This document shows, one piece after another, positions 1-10,619 of a stretch of DNA of 64,000 nucleotides. The stretch is taken from assembly GCA_024516035.1 (NCBI GenBank), contig CM044959.1, positions 12,913,902-12,977,901 of the forward strand. The letters are read 5' to 3'. The notes beneath the pieces are model-generated. The model did no database searches. It worked only from the letters and a program-made list of their open reading frames with translations, and was not told where the DNA came from. Made by a program: the position numbers and the translations under genes. The stretch's first letter is position 1. Every line of letters begins with the position of its first letter. Source of the DNA: Bactericera cockerelli. Taxonomy: Eukaryota; Arthropoda; Insecta; Hemiptera; Triozidae.

Positions 1-966
1 TCTCGGGCAGAGCTTCCCTCCCATGTTGTCACCATGCTCAACAACTTCCCCATCAATCTGCATCCCATGTCACAGTTCTCTGCTGCCATCACAGCCCTCA
101 ACTCTGAGAGTAAATTTGCCAAAGCTTACAATGATGGTGTTCACAAGAGCAAGTACTGGGAGTATGTCTACGAAGACAGCATGGATTTAATTGCCAAATT
201 GCCTGTTGTTGCTGCTACTATCTACCGCAACACCTTCCAAGGAGGTAAAGGTATTGGAGCCATTGACTCCAGCAAGGACTGGTCTGCCAACTTCACCAGT
301 ATGCTTGGCTTTGACAACCATCAGTTTACTGAGCTCATGAGATTATACCTGACCATCCACAGTGATCATGAGGGTGGCAATGTTTCTGCTCACACCGTGC
401 ATCTAGTGGGTTCTGCTCTGTCAGATCCCTACCTGTCCTTTGCTGCTGGAATGAATGGTTTGGCAGGGCCATTGCATGGTTTGGCTAACCAAGAAGTGTT
501 GGTCTGGTTGAAGAAACTTCAGCAACAAGTTGGTGACAATGTGTCAGAAGAGAAACTGAAAGAGTTCATCTGGAACACACTCAAGAGTGGCCAGGTTGTC
601 CCAGGATATGGACATGCTGTTCTGCGCAAGACAGACCCCAGGTACACATGTCAGAGAGAGTTTGCCCAGAAACATCTGCCTGATGATGCCCTCTTCAAGC
701 TTGTGTCTCAAGTATACAAAGTTGTGCCACCAGTCCTCATTGAAACAGGTAAGGTGAAGAACCCATGGCCCAATGTTGATGCTCACTCAGGAGTACTTCT
801 GCAGTATTATGGACTCAAGGAGATGAACTACTACACTGTTCTGTTTGGAGTCTCAAGAGCTCTAGGAGTATTAGCTTCCCTGATATGGGACAGAGCTCTT
901 GGTCTACCCATTGAACGCCCCAAATCTCTTTCCACAAATGACCTTGTCAGACAATATTCCAAGTAA
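1..966 (+). CDS. Citrate synthase, mitochondrial (3' part, C-terminal 321 residues)
   Basis: Condenses acetyl-CoA and oxaloacetate to citrate in the mitochondrial matrix, the first step of the TCA cycle. The reading frame is open from base 1, so the start, the targeting peptide and about the first 115 mature residues lie upstream of the window; the first ATG at 34 is internal. The catalytic triad of the animal enzyme is present with correct spacing: His in GPLHG (fragment residue 159), His in [13 protein letters not shown] (205) and Asp in NVDAHSG (260). The spacings 46 and 55 equal those of pig His274, His320 and Asp375. The oxaloacetate/CoA-binding arginines are in RKTDPRY, SRALG and ERPKS. 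The C-terminus ends VRQYSK and then TAA. No intron is seen in these 966 bases. Identification is from family knowledge and is very secure. Confidence 0.97.
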   Translation, partial: SRAELPSHVVTMLNNFPINLHPMSQFSAAITALNSESKFAKAYNDGVHKSKYWEYVYEDSMDLIAKLPVVAATIYRNTFQGGKGIGAIDSSKDWSANFTSMLGFDNHQFTELMRLYLTIHSDHEGGNVSAHTVHLVGSALSDPYLSFAAGMNGLAGPLHGLANQEVLVWLKKLQQQVGDNVSEEKLKEFIWNTLKSGQVVPGYGHAVLRKTDPRYTCQREFAQKHLPDDALFKLVSQVYKVVPPVLIETGKVKNPWPNVDAHSGVLLQYYGLKEMNYYTVLFGVSRALGVLASLIWDRALGLPIERPKSLSTNDLVRQYSK

Positions 967-2213
967 ATGCTTCACTATGTATGAATATCTTGAAGTGTGT
1001 GAACAACCTTATTGAAGAATTAAACTCATTACTTGGCATTGAATATTCATCAAGAGATGTTATTTCTTAAATAATCAACTTGGTTGATGAAAAGCATCAT
1101 GTTTTTTATCTAAAAAATGTGTACAGTCTCTAGTTTTAACTTGATCTCCTGTTTTCTGTCCTAGTTTTATTTAGGACCTAAATGAACCATTGCATTGCTA
1201 AAGTATTATGTACATTCTAGTTAAAATATTCAAAATACTGTTTAGATTATACTATTCCTATTGATGAGTACAAAAATGAAATTGAACTTTACTTACTCTT
1301 GGTATGTACCCATTTAAGGGTTTTGTATGAGATACAAATCATTTTAATTTAAAAGATTCCTATTAGTTAACAACATACGTAATATTTTTCTGCCCAATAT
1401 AGGTTGAACTAAACTGGAGATTTCTGAGAAATTTTCCCTTTTCTATTTAAATCATTATTCAATTTGTAGTGTTTTTCATCAGATACCTACTTCTATTATC
1501 CTCTAAAATATCTGTAAAAATGTTAATGATTTTTTTGTCTCATATGTGTGTTTTTCCTGAATAATTCTGTAGGTATATCTTAGAGTAACCCCCTTTTGAA
1601 AGTAATTAAAAATAAATATTAGCTTTTTTGAGTCTCCCTAATAACTTGGAACTGATACATAGGTTTTCTTGTTCTTAGGTTTCAAAAATGTACTTAATCA
1701 ATTTAAAGGTTTTAGCTCTAAGTCACATATTCTTATGTAGGTATCTTGAGAAAATGTCTTGCCAATCTTAGTGGAAAATACATTCTATACCATATAAAGA
1801 TGAAAATCATTAAGGTACTTTGGTATGTACCTTAATAACGAAAAATCCCTTGTAATTGCAATATTATACACCCTTTTTTGTTTTGAATAAACATTTTGCA
1901 GGTTTATTGAAAATGAAAAAAATAATAAATCTTGTTTCTACTCTTACTTTCTTAGGGCTGATTTAAAGATACACCTCTACAATCATAGATCAGATACTAA
2001 CCCTATGTTAGGCTGTTTTTTATGTATAAAACTGAAAAGACTTTAAGAACTTTTTTTATATATAATACTGTAAAGTCATTGGAATTTTAGTGATTCAAAA
2101 GATCTCAACGGTAAACTCAATAATCATGAGATCCCAAGGTTTGAAAGTAATTTACGTAAAAAATACTCTCAGCGTGTATGTATCTAGTATAATGTATATC
2201 AGTTACGTGTCAT
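967..2213 (+). other. Citrate synthase 3' UTR and flank
   Basis: AT-rich non-coding DNA after the citrate synthase stop. Canonical AATAAA signals lie at 1611-1616 and 1886-1891, so the 3' UTR probably ends shortly after one of them. No ORF or recognisable repeat was seen. Confidence 0.6.
1886..1891 (+). terminator. Candidate polyadenylation signal of citrate synthase
   Basis: AATAAA followed by a T/G-rich stretch about 0.9 kb after the stop codon. A second AATAAA at 1611-1616 is an alternative. cDNA ends would decide. Confidence 0.45.
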
Positions 2214-2415
2214 TTAACACGTAGACGACCGGGTGTACCACCGGTGGTGCACGCACGTTCGTACGGAATGGACCGGGTGTACCACCGGTGGTACACGCAC
2301 GTTCGTACGGAATGGACCGGGTGTACCACCGGTGGTACACCCGGTCGGATAGCCGTATTATCGCCGGTCCCACAAGAGAATTCACGAAAAACCATGCCGG
2401 TCTTCTAAGTGTTAA
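2214..2415. mobile_element. piggyBac-like MITE with three 44-bp palindromic repeats
   Basis: A 202-bp element bounded by TTAA at 2214-2217 and 2412-2415. The ends form an imperfect terminal inverted repeat: ttaacacgtagacgaccgg on the left against ttaacacttagaagaccgg read inward from the right. TTAA flanks are the hallmark of piggyBac transposition. Inside are three tandem 44-bp units starting near 2228, 2272 and 2316, each carrying the 20-bp palindrome gtgtaccaccggtggtacac (one copy has a single change). No transposase is encoded, so it is non-autonomous. A second, inverted copy lies at 49178-50220. Confidence 0.75.
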
Positions 2416-2760
2416 TCTCTACGATTTACCTACATATCACAATGGGTATATACATTATACATAGATAGGTATAATTACTATATCTGTATAAAGATATTTA
2501 TCAGCATTGTTAATTATAATTAACTCACCGCCACCGATTGACCGTACCATGTGTCGGGGCCACAATTACATAGATTTTTATGTGGCCATACTGTAGATAG
2601 ATATATTGATGTAGATATCTACGGTCGGGCCAGCCCTAATTATGCTGTATTGTGTGTGACGTGATGATCTTCATTTGATCTTGGTCCTCACTTAGCCGGG
2701 AAATTATCAATTTACTTGTTTAGTCTAAAGTAACAGATACAAGAGAATAAAAAAATTACT
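2416..2760. other. Intergenic, nothing recognised
   Basis: AT-rich sequence with no ORF, tRNA-like box or inverted repeat that I could support. Confidence 0.4.
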
Positions 2761-3102
2761 CGCTCACCCACTGCCCTATTCTTAGGTTGGGTCGACATCT
2801 GTATGAGTAAGTTAAATTATTATTATTTGTTAATTTTAACAGTCTAGTGGTAGAGGTTAATGCTCAAGCATTTTCTACCACCTAACGAACTCTTACTTAT
2901 TATTATGTGGTCCAAATCAAATTAATGAGGATCGCTCACCCACTGCCCTATCTTAGGTTGGGTCGACATTGTATGAGTAGTTAAAATTATTATTATTTGT
3001 TAATTTTAACAGTCTAGTGGGAGAGGTTAATGCTCAAAGCATTTCTACCACCTAACGAGACTCTTACTTATTATTATGTGGTCACAAACTCAAATTAATG
3101 AG
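2761..3102. repeat. Tandem duplication (about 172 bp x 2) containing SINE-A body
   Basis: Two direct units, 2761-2932 and 2933-3102, both opening with cgctcacccactgcccta. Each contains the body of SINE family A in minus orientation (gaggttaatgctcaa, tctaccacctaac, attattatgtggtc) but no tRNA-like head. Small indels separate the units. Confidence 0.7.
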
Positions 3103-3840
3103 GAAAATTCACACAAACTCAAATTAATGAAAAAATTCATACACTGGGTGGGATTTGAGCCAACGGATCCCTACACTACCTGGATTCACCCCATCGAAAA
3201 TACATTGAAGACGTGATCTGCCGCTTGCCGTGGGACGCGTAAGGGGAATAGAACCTAAAGCATCTCTGAGATCAGGCGTTCTCCACTAAGGACCGTTTCG
3301 CTGGATGCCCTTGATGTTCACAAAAGTGTTAAACTGTATAAAAGTAATCAGTTATTTATACACAAAAAAATAACGAGGTACCAAGAAAGCTAATTTTTGC
3401 TTCCTGTTACATAATCGCTGAGGGATCTCTACACAAAACTAATGTGCTCCACCTTCTATTGCTTCGAAATCCATTGAATTCATCGGTCAAGGTCAGTGCA
3501 CTTGTGATTCTTGAACACGTTTCAAAAAGTACCCTCTTTGTTGTTACAATGTTATGTAACGACATGACTTGGGGGATCTCTTCTATCCTACGATTCTCAC
3601 AGGTATTTGTCGCCTTTTCGTGTAGTTAGGGGTTACTAGAAGAGGTTTAATAGTTATTTTGCAAAAAAAACTTTGTGCCATATAGATTACATAAATTAGG
3701 GGATCCTTTATTTCTTGCTTATCAGGTAGATGCATTGGTGTTGGTGCGCAATTGCGCATACATAACGGAGCCCTAGACCCGAGGGTATTAGTGCCGGTAT
3801 TAAATGTAAGCAGCCTTAAATGTAGAATTTCTCTATTAAT
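3103..3840. other. Intergenic with decayed SINE-A head
   Basis: At 3115-3190 is a minus-strand SINE-A remnant (cactgggtgggatttgagcc, then acggatccctacactacctg). The rest (3190-3840) shows no gene or repeat that I recognise; the 61-residue ORF at 3444 has no support. Confidence 0.45.
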
Positions 3841-4212
3841 TTCGCCCTAAGACTCTAAGGGTGAGAGGTGGTAGAAAATGCTTTGAGCACAAAACTCGTC
3901 CAGTGTCCCCAGTGACTAGCTTCCACCAGAGAAAAACTACTGAAACCCAGTAGGCAAATTTCCAAGGCAATAAGCAATCCGAGCGCACGAATAGTCCCGG
4001 GTTCGAACCCCCGCGCCGACAAAAATTTGTAATCTAAATTTGGTTACAGTTGCTTGTAAGGGATAACTTCCGGTGCGCTCGTGTTGACCCATCACCTAAA
4101 TGGGAAGTATTGTGTCACTTCTCGCCCATCTGAGGGGAGGCATACTACGGGATGAGCAGGCTACAGCATAGACCACAAGCATCTACAGGAGCTCCTGTTT
4201 CATGGCTAAGAA
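3841..4212 (+). mobile_element. SINE-A fragment followed by tRNA-derived SINE (family E)
   Basis: 3850-3892 is a SINE-A tail. 3980-4212 is family E: a degraded tRNA-like head with a B box (gggttcgaaccc near 4000), then the family E body (ggtgcgctcgtgttgaccca, tctcgcccatctgagggga, cctgtttcatggcta). Better copies lie at 24190 and 48085. Confidence 0.6.
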
Positions 4213-4289
4213 AAAATAAAAATAATAAGGACGGCTACCGTTCAATATTACCACCGCATATTAAACACGTGATGGGTTTCAGGTTGCAT

Positions 4290-4470
4290 TCCAAGTGTAG
4301 CCAGCTGAGCCGATGACACACACTAGTTCTCATTCAGTCACTGAAGTTAAGCAACGTCCAGCAAGGTTAGGCATTGGATGGGTGACAATGCAATACATAC
4401 CCTCGTGATACATACCCGGCAGCACTCAGGCTGGGGAAGGTTTATGTAGGGAGCTTTTTTTAGAGTTTCC
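4290..4470 (+). mobile_element. 5S rRNA-derived SINE or 5S pseudogene
   Basis: Bases 4300-4391 read like a 5S rRNA: an agttctca segment, then tcactgaagttaagcaacgt, aaggttaggcattgg and atgggtgac, in the order of the 5S internal promoter (A box, intermediate element, C box). The rest is SINE body (ctcaggctgggg). Too divergent to be a functional 5S gene. Confidence 0.6.
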
Positions 4471-4563
4471 AGCGACTGGAACATGCGCGGATATAGCCCT
4501 CTTGTACTGGGGGGGCACAATCGCACAATATACCTAACTAGAGGGTTGCACCCGCCGTTTCGC

Positions 4564-4646
4564 AAGCCTATCACACAGACACACACACGCACACACACAT
4601 GCACAATATTTGCACATACACACACACACACACACACACATGTCAA
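4564..4646. repeat. (CA)n microsatellite
   Basis: Interrupted CA repeat in two blocks. It produces spurious Cys/Val-rich and His/Thr-rich ORFs on the two strands. Confidence 0.85.
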
Positions 4647-5173
4647 TATTTTTCGTGTCACCCATCCATTTCTTGTCCTTACTGGAGCTCAAGAATGGCT
4701 CATCAGAATTTCGCGATCAATATTTCAAATGAAGACTCCAACCCTTGCAAAAACATTCTCGCTTTGAGTTGATAGTTCGTCACGACATATTTCGAGAAAA
4801 ATGTCATTCAGGTCAAAAAACGTAAATACTTTTTGTTTACTCATCCATTTTATGTCCTTACTTAACGTAGCTCAAGAACGGCTCATCAGAATTTCGTGAT
4901 TGATATCTCAAATGAAAACTTGAACCCTTGCTTAAAACTTTCTCATTTTGAGTTGATACGCCGCCGCCGTTACGACAAATTTTGAGAGAAAAAAATGTCA
5001 TTTCTGTCGAAAAATGCGATTTTTTTGTGTCACCAATCCATTTTTTGTCCATACCCCGTGTAGCTGAACCCTAGAGATATATTCCCTAATCCAAATGGAC
5101 CTAAAGGTAAAATTTCAGGTTTCTCGGACAATCTGTGTGGATTTGACAACTTTATTATTTAGTTATTTCTTAT

Positions 5174-5545
5174 TGGTCTTAGAATTGGGAAATATTTTGG
5201 GGCCCGTGCCCCCCTAACTCATTGAGATCATTTTTTTTACGGGATTAGTCTTAGAATTGGGAATTATTTTGGGGCCCGTGCCCCCCTAACTCATTGAGAT
5301 CATTTTTTTTTACGGGATTAGTCTTAGAATTGGGAATTATTTTGGGGCCCGTGCCCCCCTAACTCATTGAGATCATTTTTTTTTTACGGGATTAATCTTA
5401 GAATTGGGAATTATTTTGGGGCATGTGCCCCCCTAACTCATTGAGATCATTTTTTTTAACCGTATTATAGTCTTAGAATTGGGAATTATTTTGGGGCCCG
5501 TGCCCCCCTAACTCATTGAGATTTTTTTTTTACGGGATTAGGTAT
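5174..5545. repeat. Tandem array of five ~72-bp units
   Basis: Units start at the motif gtcttagaattggga near 5176, 5248, 5321, 5395 and 5470. Each carries a small palindrome, ggggcccgtgcccc, and a T-run before tacgggatta. The units are nearly identical, which suggests recent expansion. Confidence 0.85.
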
Positions 5546-5620
5546 AATGAAATTTGAGAAACACCGCTTTCCGAAAAAATCTGTGCCCCCCCCCCCTATA
5601 TCCGCGCATGGACTGGAATA

Positions 5621-6039
5621 AGGTAAAACTACCACGATCTCGAAACACCTCAATGTTAAAAGATAATTTGAGCATTATCAAAAAATATCAGAAGTGTGGT
5701 TTTCAACAAAATAAATAGCTACCATATATGTATTACATTTTTTTTAAATATGTAATGTAAAAATTGAATTTTTTCCTTCTCAGGTAATCCAAAATTACGG
5801 GCAGTTTCGCAACCTTGGCTAGACTTGGAGTGTCATGACAAGTATTATTAGGTACCTACAGTAGTACAGTAGCTCTGTAACCAACTATGTATGCAGTGTT
5901 CTCGTAGTAACTGCACCTGTGAGAATTTAATACAAACCATACATGGATTCATGGATGCAAACATGTGTTACGTGTACAGTACGGCTTCTACAGTAGGGAA
6001 CTAACTGTAGGTGTGTATGTGTAAGGTATACTGAGTCCT
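5621..6039. other. Intergenic, nothing recognised
   Basis: AT-rich spacer between the fold-back element and a tRNA-like repeat. No supported feature. Confidence 0.35.
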
Positions 6040-6115
6040 AGCAGCTGAATGGTCAAGGGGTCGCGTCGGTCTGGTACTCCGAAGGTCGCGGGTTCGAAAC
6101 CCAGCCGGGACATGA
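6040..6115 (+). mobile_element. tRNA-like sequence (SINE head, family G)
   Basis: Contains an A-box-like segment (agctgaatggtcaagggg) and a good B box (gggttcgaaaccc) about 45 bases apart. The 5' gtcc and 3' ggac ends can pair. No convincing anticodon arm, so it is called a SINE head or tRNA pseudogene. Confidence 0.5.
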
Positions 6116-6390
6116 AAAGTTATTCCCCCATTTGGAATTTTAACCACAAGAATACGTATGTGGAGCTTACTGCTGGAATAATGGGACTTATTAGTTCTAG
6201 TTGAGCAGTATAAATAGGGCGATATTTTTATTATTAGTTATAGTAATGTTTTATTTAGACTGTCGGCTCGAGACAGGGAGTCCCATTACCCTAACAGTTT
6301 GTAGTGGTTTTACGGCAGGTGCCCAAGATGTATTAACCGTCTGGCTTCTCTTATTTATTACTAGACCCTTAAAGATTATTTAGGGTCATA

Positions 6391-6640
6391 TTATGAAGCA
6401 GGATAAGCCAGACACGCCATCAAGTCGGAGTTTGAACCAATCACAACGTACTATCGGTCGACTTAAGGGACAGTCTGGCTTTGAATATATACTCGTATAT
6501 ATATATTTTTTTTGTGGTTCAACAACACTTTCAACTGCATGGTCACGTCACGAGAGGGGTTTCACAATTGAGTAGCAGGTTGTGGAAACTCACAAACCTG
6601 CTACTCAATTTAACCTCACCCTATGGCAATCTCTTCCATC
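6391..6640. mobile_element. Partial M1 MITE plus SINE debris
   Basis: 6391-6485 matches the interior of the M1 palindromic MITE (gccagacacgccatcaagtc, accaatcacaacg, agggacagtctggct). 6540-6640 has the common SINE module of this genome (cacaaacctgctactcaa, taacctcaccc). Confidence 0.5.
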
Positions 6641-7724
6641 CAACTCTTAAAAAAATGTAATACCTCCTATTCATAGCATACCTACTTCCTCTTCTGTCAA
6701 TACATTACAGCCTCATGAATTCTGGATTCGTAATTTTCGCAACATTGTTAAATCAAATCAATATCGCAAGTGATACGCGCGAATCACCTGATGTACAACG
6801 CAATAACGGCCCAATTAATTAAATTAAGTACCTATTATAATTATAAATACCTCTCCAATCTCTCCATTGAAAGTAAATGAGACGCTAATTAAAATTAAAG
6901 ATTATTACAATCAATTGAAAATAACGACTTTATATTATTTTTATTATATGTATACATCTTATGTAGCTACGTAATATTTGCATACATCAAAAGTGGAGGT
7001 GTTATTGATGGTACCCTTCTGCATGGTCGTATTAGGAAGGGTTTGGCAAAAGGGGGGGGGGGGCAACAAAGTACTTCGTCAAGGTATTGGAATGGGATAT
7101 GGGGGGCGGGGGTTGATTTTTTTTTCTTCAGATAGGTGACTGCTTATAGTTTTATTCTGAAAGGGGGGGGGGGGTAGCGGCCCCCACTTGCCCCCCTGCT
7201 CCTAAGCCTATGTCTAGTTGGTTGAGATGATTTTTCATTGGTATTATGAATAGCCAAGCCCTATAAAAAAAAGTAAAAAACATCATTATTCCTATAACGT
7301 CACGAAATTACAAAATATTCTTTTTGGATCCAGCCAAATTATTTAATAAATAAAATCTTTTGACTAATGCATAGTTTAGCCAGCAAATAAATTCCATTAA
7401 AATTAAATAAAAACATCAGTAAAATACTCATACCTATATCGACATCAAAAGTTTTTAGTTCAAAAGTTGTTGTACAGTGCCATAACAATAGGAATTCGCT
7501 GAAATCTAACGTCCATGTTTCCATGAAACGCTACGTACCTACTTCAATGTATCTTCGCCCTTGAGAATTAAGCTACACCATTAAATCTATGAAGTCAGAT
7601 GATCCACACGAGGTGGTCAGAAGTCTCCATACAATGAGTCTCCAATGTCGAAGTTCATTAATGATGAAATTATTGGCTGCCAATCCTTTCCATCCATGAA
7701 AATTCACGATACCGCACACAGGGG
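6641..7724. other. Intergenic, nothing coding recognised
   Basis: AT-rich sequence with G-runs at about 7052 and 7168. It contains at 6951-6952 the TA dinucleotide that is the empty site for the B-specific palindromic element (30405-31287). Confidence 0.5.
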
Positions 7725-7845
7725 TTCATCAGGCTGCAGTAGAAATTGGTTCAATCATCAGGCTGCAGTAGAAAATGGTTCAATCATTAGGCTGCAGTAG
7801 AAAATGGTTCAATCATGAGGCTACCGCAGAAATTGGTTCAATCAT
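7725..7845. repeat. 29-bp tandem repeat, four units (copy A)
   Basis: Four units of the type aatcatcaggctgcagtag plus aaattggttc, the last diverged (ggctaccgcagaa). It sits just upstream of the conserved 131-aa ORF. Equivalent array in copy B at 31851-31972. Confidence 0.8.
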
Positions 7846-7926
7846 CGCGGCATCTTATTCAGATGGAAACTCCACAATTCAAACCGGACGATGACCACGT
7901 GACCCGTGGTAAATATTGTCTCAATA

Positions 7927-8322
7927 ATGCAACCAAAAGGCGGGATTCCAATGAGTGCAACATTTTGTTTCGAATGGTTGCGAAGTGTTTCATGGTCCAC
8001 TCTGCCTTCAGAATCAAATGAAATCGATCTCCACTGTGAAACAATCACGATCTTGCAATCGATCAGTCAGTCAGTCAAAACAGATATGTTTGCTGGATGG
8101 ACAATGGACATTAATATCAGAACATACCTGGACAGCTCTTCCAAGTTGTTCCCTTCATCAGGCAGTAGTCAATTTGATGAATTCAAAAAGGAATCGACAA
8201 TCTTCCAATTTGCAGAGTTAAAGAAACGAATTGACAAAGTCTGGAATGATGAGGTGGAATGGCAGAAATCGCTGTCTGGAAAAGCTGCCGACTTTCAAGG
8301 ATCATTTTACATTTTGAAATAG
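7927..8322 (+). CDS. Uncharacterised 131-aa ORF (copy A)
   Basis: Not recognised. Starts at the first ATG after an in-frame TGA and ends TAG. The protein begins MQPKGGIPMSAT, has no signal peptide or membrane segment, and has a charged C-terminal part (ELKKRIDKVWNDEVEW) that could be helical. The copy at 32053-32448 differs by only two substitutions, both amino-acid changing (Phe/Ser and Gly/Glu), so there is no purifying-selection signal. An overlapping frame gives a 52-codon ORF from an ATG at 7864 after a possible acceptor (ttattcag). It could be a real small gene, an exon of the unit containing the minisatellite, or a transposon remnant. Confidence 0.3.
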   Translation: MQPKGGIPMSATFCFEWLRSVSWSTLPSESNEIDLHCETITILQSISQSVKTDMFAGWTMDINIRTYLDSSSKLFPSSGSSQFDEFKKESTIFQFAELKKRIDKVWNDEVEWQKSLSGKAADFQGSFYILK

Positions 8323-8506
8323 GGACTAAAATCATAAGTCCACTCATACTTGTTCTAACAAATTACTAATTCAACATTTTCCTGAATTTATTACTGAATG
8401 ACCTTTTAAATTTAAACTATTTTCGTACTTTTAATCGCATTTTCAAGTCACCATAAATCGAGTTCTCAGTTAACACATTTAGAAAAAAATATTCCTATGG
8501 AACAAT

Positions 8507-8519
8507 CAAGTGAAAAGGT
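8507..8519. other. Candidate splice donor region upstream of the minisatellite
   Basis: An ATG near 8498 opens a seven-codon frame (MEQSSEK) ending at AAAAG|gtgagt, a strong donor context. Spliced to the acceptor before 8791 the frame would read on as VLSKIQLKIMLYPA, then stop at the first 31-bp unit. The same sites exist in copy B. Strand if real: plus. Confidence 0.3.
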
Positions 8520-8790
8520 GAGTTCATTCTGAATTAGATTTAATTTTATAATTAGGTACTTACTTTCAGTTTAAAAGTTTAATTTACAACAATACCTTTT
8601 CAAAGAAGGTGATATGGGGAAAAATGGGAGAAAAAATGAAAGAAAAAGAAGAAACACAGTAAGGAATAAACTTATACCAAAATGTCTATGAATTTGTTGT
8701 TTATGGATCTGTACTCATAACAATATTTTAAGTATCATAAAAGAACTAGGAACATTGACAATATTTGGTATTTTCCTTTAATAATTTCAG

Positions 8791-9916
8791 GTTCTATCCA
8801 AAATTCAACTCAAAATTATGCTGTATCCTGCTCGCTAAACTCAAAATTATGCTGTATCCTGCTGCTAAACTCCAAATTATGATGTATCCTGTTCGCTAAA
8901 CTCCAAATTATGATGTATCCTGCTGCTAAACTCAAAATTATGCTGTATCCTGCTGCTAAACTCCAAATTATGATGTATCCTGACTGCTACTAAACTCAAA
9001 ATTATGCTGTATCCTGCTCGCTAAACTCAAAATTATGCTGTATCCTGCTGCTAAACTCCAAATTATGCTGTATCCTGCTCGCTAAACTCAAAATTATGCT
9101 GTATCCTGCTCGCTAAACTCAAAATTATACTGTATCCTGCTGCTAAACTCCAAATTATGATGTATCCTGACTGCTACTAAACTCAAAATTATGCTGTATC
9201 CTGTTGCTAAACTCCAAATTATGCTGTATCCTGCTCGCTAAAACTCAAAATTATACTGTATCCTGCTGCTAAACTCCAAATTATGATGTATCCTGACTGC
9301 TACTAAACTCAAAATTATGCTGTATCCTGCTCCTAAACTCAAAATTATGCTGTATCCTGCTGCTAAACTCCAAATTATGCTGTATCCTGCTCGCTAAACT
9401 CAAAATTATACTGTATCCTGCTGCTAAACTCCAAATTATGATGTATCCTGACTGCTACTAAACTCAAAATTATGCTGTATCCTGCTCGCTAAACTCCAAA
9501 TTATGATGTATGCTGCTGCTAAACTCCAAATTATGATGTATCCTGACTGCTACTAAACTCAAAATTATGCTGTATCCTGCTGCTAAACTCAAAATTATAC
9601 TGTATCCTGCTGCTAAACTCCAAATTATGATGTATCCTGACTGCTACTAAACTCAAAATTATGCTGTATCCTGCTCGCTAAACTCAAAATTATGCTGTAT
9701 CCTGCTTGCTAAACTCAAAATTATGCTGTATCCTGCTGCTAAACTCCAAATTATGATGTATCCTGACTGCTACTAAACTCAAAATTATGCTGTATCCTGC
9801 TCGCTAAACTTAAAATTATGCTGTATGCTGCTGCTAAACTCCAAATTATGATGTATCCTGACTGCTACTAAACTCAAAATTCTGCTGTATCCTGATCGCT
9901 AAACTCAAAATTCAAG
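8791..9916 (+). repeat. 30/31-bp minisatellite bounded by splice-site consensus (copy A)
   Basis: From 8809 to about 9912 runs a tandem array of 30-31-bp units of the type ctcaaaattatgctgtatcc plus tgctgctaaa, with variants (tgctcgctaaa, tgactgctactaaa, gatgtatcc) in higher-order order. The array is preceded by an acceptor-like tract (ttttcctttaataatttcag) and followed by a donor (caag|gtaagaaat). A pure 30-bp unit reads as LKIMLYPAAK, but 31-bp units shift frame, so it has no long ORF. Copy B is 468 bp longer (32917-34510). Not CRISPR: there are no spacers. Confidence 0.9.
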
Positions 9917-10269
9917 GTAAGAAATATTTTACGAAAAAAGACCTACTGCAGATTTTTGGTGACTTGATAATATTGTAAAAAAAAGGTAAATTGTATATAA
10001 ATAATATAGGTACGTATATCATAAAAGAAGGTCATTCAGAAATGTAATGTTAATGTAATACACGTATACATTAAATAAATATCAATTTTATCGAAGATAA
10101 AAAGTCGTTTAATTATTTCTTATTAAAATTTACTGACGGCGACCGTGTTAGCGTTATGAAGGGCATCCAGCAGTAAAATTTGGAAAATCGGAACAAAAAA
10201 ATATTTTAAAAAAACCGAACACAGTAGATACTTCCGATTTCTATTTTTTCTTCTTTATTTTTAAGGTAG
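9917..10269. other. Spacer, nothing recognised
   Basis: AT-rich sequence following the minisatellite, conserved in both copies. No supported gene. Confidence 0.4.
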
Positions 10270-10408
10270 TTATGCCCCGGAACCTTTACATTTATGCCAT
10301 TTCAGAAACGGAGAAACTCGGTTAGAATTTTCCGCTCCGGCCGGGATTCGAACCCACAACCTCCGGCTCAGAAACCAATGCCCTTTACCACTGAGCCACG
10401 GAGGTCGG
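10270..10408 (-). mobile_element. tRNA-derived SINE, family B (copy A)
   Basis: On the minus strand it begins ccgacctccgtggctcagtg (A box) and continues to gggttcgaatcccggccgg (B box), then a short body ending gttccggggcata. Counterpart at 34857-34995. Confidence 0.75.
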
Positions 10409-10619
10409 CAATGTCTTATATAAGAAATTTCTCGGAAGTAAAACTAGAGAATCTCATCAGAATCCCCGACAACAAACTGACGGGGAAAGAAATTGGCAAA
10501 TTAGATAATTGAAATAATTAGCAACAAAAGAGGACAGTTGTTCGCAATTATCACTCTATATTTGACGTTACTTTGTCCTCTCATGATATTGTTAGCATAA
10601 TTAGCATGTTCCGACAAGT

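Larger units (their letters stand above)
4478..5620. mobile_element. Fold-back element with internal tandem repeats
   Basis: The left end holds catgcgcggatatag followed by a G-run and cacaa; the right end (5582-5616) holds the reverse complement, a C-run followed by ctatatccgcgcatg. Inside are a (CA)n tract, a diverged ~185-bp direct duplication (4660-4845 and 4846-5035) and a 72-bp array (5174-5545). No ORF. The exact ends and any target-site duplication are unclear. Confidence 0.5.

Noticed and set aside
544..786. Minus-strand ORF inside citrate synthase
   Set aside because: Shadow of the real plus-strand coding sequence.
4300..4391. Functional 5S rRNA gene
   Set aside because: Internal promoter order is kept but many positions are changed, and SINE body sequence follows instead of a T-run terminator.
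4347..4767. ORFs with Cys/Val or His/Thr repeats
   Set aside because: Produced by the (CA)n tract; no other protein-like content.
8809..9912. CRISPR-like array of ~30-bp repeats
   Set aside because: Repeats are contiguous without unique spacers, units vary in length, and the context is a eukaryotic genome. It is a minisatellite.
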